Shown in pieces: positions 57,451-64,000 of a stretch of DNA of 64,000 nucleotides. Where the stretch lies: the NCBI RefSeq assembly GCF_902459765.1, contig NZ_CABPSP010000013.1, positions 124,001-188,000 on the forward strand. Direction: 5' to 3'. Position 1 is the first letter of the stretch, and every line of letters starts with the position of its first letter. The notes beneath the pieces were generated by a model, which was given only the letters and a program-made list of their open reading frames with translations, was not told the DNA's origin and made no database searches. This DNA comes from Pandoraea anapnoica (GTDB taxonomy: Bacteria > Pseudomonadota > Gammaproteobacteria > Burkholderiales > Burkholderiaceae). The position numbers and the translations under genes are program-made.

Positions 57451-60400
57451 TTACCAGTTGAAACGAACGCCCAGCACGCCGGCAACTGCGGTTTGACGAT
57501 TATTGCCGCCGAGCGACCAGCGGTAGGTGGCCTGTCCGTAAAGGCTCAGTTTCCGGTTCACCTGTGCAGTTACACCGCCCCCGACCTCCAATGCTGAATT
57601 ACCGAAATGGGCGTCAATGGCGGGAGATGACTGGCCGAAAATCGCACTATCGGTGCCGGAGAATGCATGCCAGAGGTTGATTCGCGCATAGGGCTGCCAA
57701 AGTGTGCCGTGCCCGTCTCGCTTCGTGTATTGCAGCCGCGCGCCCAAGCGTCCGGTCCACGCTGCGCCCGCACTCCAATTCACACTCGCGTACTGATCTC
57801 GCGACCCGCTCACGGATACCCCTTGGCGGATGACCTGCGCTTGCGGCTCAATCAGCAAATCGTTGCCCTCGCCAAAATGGATCGGGTAACCCGTCTCGAG
57901 TGACGCCGCGTATGCCGTAGCGTTGGTCGATATCCCTGTGCCATAAAGCGACGTTGCCTTCGTGTCGTACCAGCTTCCCTGCAATACCCCGTCGAGATAC
58001 CAGCCGCTCGGGCCGAAATGTGTCCAATAGCCTCCAAATGACGGACCATGCATCTGCAACCGACCCACCGTGAGGTCCTGCGTTCCCAGCGCGAAGCCTC
58101 GCACCGATGTAGCGTTGTAATCCGAGTACGCCAGATAGACGCCCGCGTGGTCCCGGTGGCCACTATCCGTGGTTCGCCGGAAGATGTCGAAGCCCGCTTG
58201 GAACCCGATCAGATTTCCTGTCGCGCTTGTGTCCACCGTTCCATTCCACCGGTTGCGCACACGTTCCCCGAACACCCGTCCCCATGCACCGTTCGCATAC
58301 GCCCGCGGCGCTGGCAGACCACGCAGGTTCTCTTCGTCACCAACGCGCTCATGCAGTGTCCCTAGCGTCGCCAAGCCCATCTGACGCGCGATTGCAGGGA
58401 CCGGCGTGTAGAGCGGCACCTCCGGGCGGTAGAGCGGAATTTCCGTACCGACTGGCGTCGCGGGGTCTGTCGGTGTGCCGACAAGATGAGACCGGAGGAA
58501 CCAGTCGTTCGGGGCCGCGCTGCCGCCGCGAAAGAGCTGGTACTCATAGGCACCGGCGGCGACGCGTTGACCGAGCGAGAAAGTGTCGGGCGCAGTTGTG
58601 CCGCCGCCGCTTGCTTTCACCAACCGGATGCCATCCGCCACGGTTTGTGCGCCGGCGCCGCCGGTATTGGTGACGATCAGGGCCGTGGTGCCGGTGGCTT
58701 GGCCACCATTGATCACCAGCAGATTGGTCGGCGAATTATCGCTGCCGAGATAGGTATTAAAGCCGATGCGGCTACCTGCGATGCCCGCGTAGCTCCCGGC
58801 CGTCAGCGTGCTATAGGCACCGGGACGGGCTACAAACTGGATCACACCGGCGTTGCTCACAGTCCGCGTGGCGTTTGAATCTCCGGTGACATTCCAGGCA
58901 CTGAGCGAGTCGACCGAGACATTGGTTGCGTTTTGCGCCAGACCCGTCCAGAGACTGTGCTGTGCCAGCACCACGTCAGCGGTGTTGCCGGCATCGGCCA
59001 ATAGGTCGCCCGTCCATTGCGATGCATTGAGTTTGGCGCTGGCGGTGTTTCCCGGCCCGGCCAGCACGAGATTGCCAGTCCAGTTGCTGTCGACCAGATT
59101 GAAGGTGAGGGCGGAAGGGTCAACGACAATGTCACCGACGAGCGAAGGTATACCGGCAATGTTCAGCGTCAGGTTGCTTGATGTGCCGGCAGCATCCTCG
59201 GTCACTCGGGCCAGCAGGCGCCTGCCATCGACGACAGCGGGAGTCATCGCGGCACCACCACTGATCGAGACGGTACCTGTCCCGCCTTCGGCCAGCACGA
59301 TCGCTCCGTTAGTGGCGCTGAGATTGCCGCCGGTGAGCGATACCGTGCTCGCCGTACTGCCGGTAAGGTAGATTGCGGCCGCACCAGCACCGCTCGCCGC
59401 GACTGTCGTTCCCGCAGCAGTAATGACACCGCCATTGACGGCAGCAATACCATGCGTTGCATTGCCCGCAGTGCTGACCTCGGCGTGGGTCAGGGCGATA
59501 CGGCTACCGGCATCCTGCGCAGAGGCCCCGTAAGCGCCCGTCCCTTGTGTGGAGATTCTGGTGTCCGTGGCGGTGATTGTGCCTCCGTTCATTGCGTGCA
59601 AGCCCACAGCGTTGACATTCGTGGTGGTGACCGAAGTACCGGACAGCGCAACACTGCTGCCGGTATCGGTCGCGCGAACGCCATCCGCGCCGCCTGCCGC
59701 GGCGGTACCGACGCCATGGGTCATGATGGTGCCACCTACGATCGAAGCCGTCGCTCCCTGACTGACCCGCACGCCGATGGCGCCATCGCCGTTCGTGGTG
59801 ATGCCGGTTCTCTCGGCTTGAAGCCGACTTCCAGCCCCCATCACATCCACGGCATTCGCCTGCAAGCCGATGTCTGAAGCAGGAAATTGCAGGGCAGGCG
59901 GGTTGCTCCCTGTCGCTCTGAACCCGGTGGTGATCTCGGTGTTCACCACCGCGACCGTACCAGCGTCGGTGACACTGACGCCAGCACTGGAAGGCCCCGA
60001 CGTGCGCACTAGCGTGCCGGTCAGTGCCACCATGCTGCCGGTCCCACTCGCCACCGTACCGGAGGAATTGGGTTGGTAGGTGAAGACACCGTAGCCCGAG
60101 AAGTCGATCCGGCCGCCTGCGTCCGCCCATAGGCCAGGACTGTTCGCTCCGTATGTCGCCGAAGATGCGCCATTGCTCATCAGAACACTGCTGCCAACGC
60201 CCCGAGCGAGCACACCGGGAGCGTTAGCGATGACGGTGCCTCCGAAATAGTCGCCCGACGCGATGGCACCGCCACTGACAGTGATGTTTCCACCGCTGGC
60301 TGCAAACAGCCCGGCACTGCCATTGCCGTAGATGTTCACATAAACGTTGTTCAATGTGAGGCCGCTGCCTGCACCCGATGCGACCACGCCGGGTGAGTTG

Positions 60401-61089
60401 TCGCCGTAACCGTACGTGCTCAGGTCATTGAGCGTGATCGTCCCCCCGGCATCCGAATAGACGGCAGAGGCCCCGGCGCCCGATGTCGTGACATTGGTAC
60501 GGGTCAATGTAATCGAACCGCCGCCGGAGGCATAGGCGCCGTGCGCGTTATCAAGCCCCGTGTTGACTTCGCTGTCCGTCAGCGACACGCTACTCGTCGC
60601 GCCAATCGCAGCAATGCCGTAAGCGCCTGCGCCATATGTGTAGACGGACGTATAGCTGCCGGTGATCCGACCCGCGCCATCGGCATAGAGGCCATGGCCG
60701 CCGGCGCCGTCGGTGCTGACCGATGTGCCGTCTGTCAATGTGCCAGTCAGGCCAATAGTCCCGCCACCGGTGGCATACGCGCCGTAGCCGCTCCCGGTAG
60801 CATTCAAGGTCACTGAGGCACCACTATAGGTGCCGGTGCCGGAAACTTCGACCACGGGCGCTGTACCGGCGCTTTCTCGCGTAATAGAAGCCGAGTCGGA
60901 GCAACTGCTGCCGGACGAGATACTGAGCGTGGCGGGGGCGGCAGCACATTGCGCGAATACGTTCGTCGACGGCAGCAGTGCCGTCACCGCGGTAGTCAAA
61001 ACGGCTCGATGCCAGACAGTCGAGCCGAACCACCCCTTCTTCTGTGTGCCGCTGCTCCACGCATTGGAGGTGGAACCCACAAATGACAT
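57451..61089 (-). CDS. Autotransporter adhesin-like protein with pertactin-type passenger
   Basis: From the ATG at 61089 the product is about 1,212 residues. An extended signal region (WFGSTVWHRAVLTTAVTALL then PSTNVFAQ) is followed by a passenger (~50-900) of many short repeats rich in Gly, Ser, Thr and Val with phrases such as GGTITLNDLSTYGYGDNSPG and ATDTRISTQGTGAYGASAQD. These predict a right-handed beta-helix. The C-terminal ~270 residues form the autotransporter barrel (ANGAWGRVFGERVRNRWNG, RLQMHGPSFGGYWTHFGPS), ending in GVLGVRFNW with the terminal aromatic. It is secreted by type V and probably works at the cell surface. The start is uncertain: no well-spaced ribosome binding site is present. 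Confidence 0.9.
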   Translation of the reverse strand: MSFVGSTSNAWSSGTQKKGWFGSTVWHRAVLTTAVTALLPSTNVFAQCAAAPATLSISSGSSCSDSASITRESAGTAPVVEVSGTGTYSGASVTLNATGSGYGAYATGGGTIGLTGTLTDGTSVSTDGAGGHGLYADGAGRITGSYTSVYTYGAGAYGIAAIGATSSVSLTDSEVNTGLDNAHGAYASGGGSITLTRTNVTTSGAGASAVYSDAGGTITLNDLSTYGYGDNSPGVVASGAGSGLTLNNVYVNIYGNGSAGLFAASGGNITVSGGAIASGDYFGGTVIANAPGVLARGVGSSVLMSNGASSATYGANSPGLWADAGGRIDFSGYGVFTYQPNSSGTVASGTGSMVALTGTLVRTSGPSSAGVSVTDAGTVAVVNTEITTGFRATGSNPPALQFPASDIGLQANAVDVMGAGSRLQAERTGITTNGDGAIGVRVSQGATASIVGGTIMTHGVGTAAAGGADGVRATDTGSSVALSGTSVTTTNVNAVGLHAMNGGTITATDTRISTQGTGAYGASAQDAGSRIALTHAEVSTAGNATHGIAAVNGGVITAAGTTVAASGAGAAAIYLTGSTASTVSLTGGNLSATNGAIVLAEGGTGTVSISGGAAMTPAVVDGRRLLARVTEDAAGTSSNLTLNIAGIPSLVGDIVVDPSALTFNLVDSNWTGNLVLAGPGNTASAKLNASQWTGDLLADAGNTADVVLAQHSLWTGLAQNATNVSVDSLSAWNVTGDSNATRTVSNAGVIQFVARPGAYSTLTAGSYAGIAGSRIGFNTYLGSDNSPTNLLVINGGQATGTTALIVTNTGGAGAQTVADGIRLVKASGGGTTAPDTFSLGQRVAAGAYEYQLFRGGSAAPNDWFLRSHLVGTPTDPATPVGTEIPLYRPEVPLYTPVPAIARQMGLATLGTLHERVGDEENLRGLPAPRAYANGAWGRVFGERVRNRWNGTVDTSATGNLIGFQAGFDIFRRTTDSGHRDHAGVYLAYSDYNATSVRGFALGTQDLTVGRLQMHGPSFGGYWTHFGPSGWYLDGVLQGSWYDTKATSLYGTGISTNATAYAASLETGYPIHFGEGNDLLIEPQAQVIRQGVSVSGSRDQYASVNWSAGAAWTGRLGARLQYTKRDGHGTLWQPYARINLWHAFSGTDSAIFGQSSPAIDAHFGNSALEVGGGVTAQVNRKLSLYGQATYRWSLGGNNRQTAVAGVLGVRFNW

Positions 61090-61331
61090 CCTTATGTGGA
61101 TTGTGCGCAATTGAGGCGCTTCTTTATCGCGATTTGAAAAAATTGAAAAATGCCGTGAGCTGCCCACAGATAGGAACCCAAACGAATAATTAACCGGTAG
61201 ACGATAGCAAATATCGCTTCGTACTAAAAATCGGTACTAACTCGCAGGGGTGGGGACATCTCGTCGATATTTCCCATGGAAAAGGCCAGTCGGCCTACGT
61301 CGAACAATCTGCTTATCGCAGAACAGTCTCT

Positions 61332-61631
61332 TCATTTGGTGCCCTGCGATTGGCGGCGATATAGCGTCACGGTTCCGCGTACCAAGCTACCGATTACGCC
61401 GGCTACCACCATGAGCAATCCCACTGGCACCAATGCGAATGGCTCATGCAAAACACCTTGAGCATCTACTTCCGATCCGATCGCAGCGAACGCGATCCAA
61501 CATGAGAATCCAGCGAGGATGAAGCATGCGCAAACCGTCCAATATCGACGGTGATTAACATCTTTTACCGCCGCGACGATCGCCGCAATGAGTGCAATCG
61601 CTGAAACAAGAAGTAATGCGAACTGAATCAC
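61332..61631 (-). CDS. Small inner-membrane protein, unknown function
   Basis: A 99-residue protein with three hydrophobic segments: ~2-21 (IQFALLLVSAIALIAAIVAA), ~31-50 (WTVCACFILAGFSCWIAFAA) and ~66-86 (FALVPVGLLMVVAGVIGSLV), and a basic C-terminus. It is alone between the autotransporter and the hydroxyisourate hydrolase remnant. I do not recognise the family. The clear membrane topology makes it a likely real gene. Confidence 0.65.
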   Translation of the reverse strand: MIQFALLLVSAIALIAAIVAAVKDVNHRRYWTVCACFILAGFSCWIAFAAIGSEVDAQGVLHEPFALVPVGLLMVVAGVIGSLVRGTVTLYRRQSQGTK

Positions 61632-61776
61632 AGGTTCACCGGCTTGGCCTCGATACGGCCCATTCTATAGACGTTGCGGGGCGTGATTCACGGATCGCCC
61701 ACGTTCGAGGTAAGTCATTCGATGGCGGATCTTGGGTTGATCCGGCAGTAGAACTTAACCCGGTGTCCGGGGTGGG

Positions 61777-62076
61777 TTGACCAGTACAGAGTGGAAACGA
61801 GTGGAAAAAATTGCGTCGGGCGAAACGGATGCGCCGGGGAGAATCAGATCTCATTTCCCAAAGGGCGAGTGCTTCACCAAAGGTGAATATCGCGTGACCT
61901 TCAAAACGGGGGAGTATTTTGGAAAGATGAAGCAGGGCACGTTTTTTCCGGAAATTCCTGTGTTATTTCGCGTCGTAGATGCCACTCAGCACCACCATAT
62001 TCCTTTGCTTCTCAGTCAATTCGGTCATGCGACCTATAGAGGCAACCGACTGCCAGGCGGGAGAGCGAAGGTATGA
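61777..62076 (+). pseudogene. 5-hydroxyisourate hydrolase remnant, N-terminus missing
   Basis: The frame encodes FTKGEYRVTFKTGEYFGKMK, then VLFRVVDATQHHHIPLLLSQ and TYRGN, which is the C-terminal two-thirds of a transthyretin-like 5-hydroxyisourate hydrolase (the family ends HYHxPLLxSPxxYSTYRGS). The N-terminal ~40 residues, with the first catalytic His (STHVLD), are absent from any frame in the preceding 150 bp. The usual Ser-Tyr of the end motif is changed (GHATYRGN), and a further 7 residues follow. The only possible start is a TTG without a ribosome binding site. It is best seen as a decayed gene for ureide breakdown. Confidence 0.65.
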
Positions 62077-62516
62077 CGCCCCGTGCTCATGGCGTTCCTG
62101 GCGTTCTACATCGTCGCCCGGAGTGGCGGCGCTTACCGGCGCCAATTGAATTACGGACGAAAGAAACGACGGCGTCAAAGTCGCGAAGCGCGTCGATTGC
62201 CGGTCCGAACGCGTGCCAAGTGCCGGTTGCCGTCGTTCGCTAATTCATTGAAGCAGGAAAAAATTTCTGGATTAAGCGACGATTTGTCACGACACCTGTG
62301 AGCGTTTGGAAAGACCCGCTGTCGAGTGACGCCCGCACGCTCCCCCGACCTGTCCACGAATCCCCCCGCTATAACCCCTTGGAATAACCAATCCCAAACC
62401 TTTCATGTACACCAAATTATTTCAATGTATTCTTTTGTAAAAATATGTATACATAAAAACTCCTTTAGTTCACCACGATTCCTCGGCCCTGGGAATCGCT
62501 TATTTGCGAGGTATCC
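62077..62516. other. Intergenic region upstream of cytochrome c gene
   Basis: About 440 bp with no credible gene. The last 110 bp (62400-62470) are AT-rich (TTTTGTAAAAATATGTATAC) and probably hold the promoter of the cytochrome c gene; exact hexamers cannot be set with confidence. Confidence 0.5.
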
Positions 62517-62834
62517 ATGCAGTTTTCCCGGGTTTCGTTGAGTATCGCCATCGCGCTAGCCGCCACGGTTCAAGCGCAGACCGTCCAGGCCGCACCGTCG
62601 GCCAGCGAGCAGACGTGCCGTGCCTGTCACGACATGAACAGCAAGAAGGTCGGGCCGTCGTTCCGCGATATTGCGGCGTCCTATCGGAACGATCCGGACG
62701 CGCTCGCCAAGATCAAGAAGAGCATCCTCCAAGGCAGCACCGGCAAGTGGGGGAACATCCCCATGCCCGCGAACGCTATTCCCGACGACGAAGCCGAGCG
62801 CTTCGCCCACTGGGTCCTAAGCCTCAACAAGTAA
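62517..62834 (+). CDS. Small periplasmic cytochrome c (class I)
   Basis: The 105-residue precursor has a signal peptide (residues ~1-26, cut near VQAA|PS), the haem-binding motif CRACH (34-38) and an axial Met at 83 (IPMPAN). This is the c551/c552 type of single-haem electron carrier. It passes electrons between respiratory complexes or to a periplasmic enzyme. GAGG five bases before the ATG is a proper ribosome binding site. It lies 121 bp before a porin gene; no partner dehydrogenase is visible. Confidence 0.93.
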   Translation: MQFSRVSLSIAIALAATVQAQTVQAAPSASEQTCRACHDMNSKKVGPSFRDIAASYRNDPDALAKIKKSILQGSTGKWGNIPMPANAIPDDEAERFAHWVLSLNK

Positions 62835-62955
62835 GGCCAGATCCCGCCGTCGAAACATCCCCATATCGAGCACCGGGACGCTACGGCGTCACCGGGCCAC
62901 TGCGCCAGCGCACAGCCATTCATCGTGGCGCGTCGTCCGGCGCACAGGAGGAGAC

Positions 62956-63984
62956 ATGTGCAAGAAGGTCTGCACCGCACTCGCGTTGGCGCAGTGTGCG
63001 GGAGCATCCTGGGCGCAAACCGGCCCGACCTTGTCCGGCTTCGTCGACAGCTACGTCGAGTCGATCCGGGCGCAAAACACCACGACGCAACGGCTTCAGA
63101 GTGGCGGACTTCAGACGTCGCGCTTCGTCTTTCGTGACGTCGAAAAGATCACCGACACCCTCGAAGCGCAAGCCGTTCTGGAATGGCGCTTGCGCGTGAA
63201 CAACGGCACGACGCCCGTGCCACCCGCGCGCGATGCCTACGTCGCCCTCAAAGGCGAGTTCGGTCGACTCCTGCTCGGCCGCATGCGGGTGACGTCTGCC
63301 ACCACTTACGGACGCATCGATCCCACCTACACCGGCAACTACAGCGTCATTACCAACGTCATTGCTTCCTACGAGCGCTGGCTCGAGAACAACACCGTCA
63401 AGTACGAGTCGCCGAAGTGGCAGGGCTTTCAGGTGATCTCGTCGCTGTCGCTCGGCAAGCAAGGGGAAAACCTCCAGCCGGGCGAACGCCCCAAGAGCGG
63501 GCAGGGGACGAGTACCGGCCTGCGCTATTCGACTGGCCCGTGGTTCGCGTCCGTCGTCTACGACAACTTCAACAACGCGCGTCCCGGTGAAGGCATGCAG
63601 GACGTCTGGCTCGTCGGCGAATACTGGATTCGGGGCGAATACAAGATCACGGCGGCGCTGCATCGGTATTCAGGCGTATACACGTCTGGCAAGCCGTCAC
63701 AGCAAGGCTTCGACTGGCAGATCGGCGGACGCTACTCGATCACCCCCGCAAACGAGCTTGTCGTTTCGCTCGTCAATCGCAACGAAGCCGGTGGCTCCAA
63801 CGGTGACGCCACAGGCCTGTACGTCGGCATCGAACACAGCCTGTCCAAACGCACGCGCCTCTATGCAAGCTACGCGCGCATCAACAACCGGGGCAACAGC
63901 CGCTACGCGCTGGCATTCGACATGGTCCCGATGCCAGGCGAGAACACCAGCGCTGTGGCATTGGGTATCAGTCATGCGTTCTGA
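62956..63984 (+). CDS. Outer-membrane porin, second copy type
   Basis: The 342-residue precursor has a short signal peptide (MCKKVCTALALAQCAGASWA|Q) and porin strands: TGPTLSGFVDSYVESIRAQN, RDAYVALKGEFGRLLLGRMR, ENNTVKYESPKWQGFQVISS, ending ALGISHAF with the terminal Phe. It belongs to the Burkholderiales general porin group, though it is clearly different from the porin at 55.0 kb. AGGAGGAG before the ATG is a strong ribosome binding site. Its substrate preference is unknown. Confidence 0.93.
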   Translation: MCKKVCTALALAQCAGASWAQTGPTLSGFVDSYVESIRAQNTTTQRLQSGGLQTSRFVFRDVEKITDTLEAQAVLEWRLRVNNGTTPVPPARDAYVALKGEFGRLLLGRMRVTSATTYGRIDPTYTGNYSVITNVIASYERWLENNTVKYESPKWQGFQVISSLSLGKQGENLQPGERPKSGQGTSTGLRYSTGPWFASVVYDNFNNARPGEGMQDVWLVGEYWIRGEYKITAALHRYSGVYTSGKPSQQGFDWQIGGRYSITPANELVVSLVNRNEAGGSNGDATGLYVGIEHSLSKRTRLYASYARINNRGNSRYALAFDMVPMPGENTSAVALGISHAF

Positions 63985-63996
63985 CAGGAGCCGCTC

Positions 63997-64000
63997 ATGA
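63997..64000 (+). CDS. Start of a downstream gene, cut by the window edge
   Basis: An ATG at 63997 follows CAGGAG with seven bases between, 12 bp after the porin stop. It is probably the next gene of the porin operon, but only one codon is visible. Confidence 0.35.

Noticed and set aside
1-64000. Insertion sequences
   Set aside because: No transposase frame or terminal inverted repeats with target duplications were seen; the only recombinase is the large serine integrase.

Overview
The window looks like a piece of a Burkholderiaceae chromosome, most likely Pandoraea or a near relative. The reasons are high GC, Gram-negative porins of the Burkholderiales type, a P2-like prophage with Burkholderia-type gene order, and a pertactin-type autotransporter. 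The genus is inferred from general resemblance only.

1-22.3 kb is part of a P2-like prophage, read mainly on the minus strand. From right to left it has the P2 late-gene order: portal Q and terminase P on plus, then O-N-M-L-X, two holin-like proteins, muramidase, Rz/Rz1, R-S, V-W-J-I-H, FI-FII, E/E' (with a -1 slippery heptamer) and the start of T. A cos-like sequence lies just beyond Q. Three copies of TGTTGT-N13-ACAACA sit where the late promoters upstream of FI, V and P/O should be. Cargo genes interrupt the plan: a membrane protein and a Com plus DNA methyltransferase pair between H and FI, a GIY-YIG-like gene between V and S, and an unknown gene past cos. Integrase, repressor and replication genes are not in the window on the Q side.

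22.3-26.5 kb is a junction of integration scars: a 3' fragment of tmRNA (minus), a 0.3-kb non-coding segment packed with GGTWACC motifs between perfect 31-bp inverted arms, a PIN-like gene, a 3' fragment of tRNA-Ser (plus), and a large serine recombinase whose last codons are read from that tRNA fragment. AT-rich DNA follows.

26.5-47.2 kb is an accessory island. Two orphan regulator or antitoxin-like genes precede a tightly packed six-gene operon (28.4-46.2 kb): a 1,776-aa helicase with a DUF1998-type cysteine cluster and a C-terminal endonuclease-like domain; an SNF2 helicase resembling DISARM DrmD; an Eco57I/PglX-type adenine methylase; an SMC-like ATPase; a DUF4209-like protein; and an HNH nuclease. 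The parts resemble DISARM, BREX, Druantia and Septu/Lamassu components, but I do not recognise the combination. It is the best candidate here for an undescribed antiphage system.

47.2-57.2 kb is probably core catabolism. A LysR regulator diverges from an acyl-CoA ligase, MFS transporter, thiolase-like/DUF35 pair, SDR lacking its catalytic Tyr, dienelactone hydrolase fused to an NTF2-like domain, porin and metallo-beta-lactamase-fold hydrolase. Together they suggest uptake, CoA activation and C-C or lactone cleavage of an unidentified acid. 57.4-64 kb holds an autotransporter, a small membrane protein, a hydroxyisourate-hydrolase remnant, a cytochrome c and a second porin.
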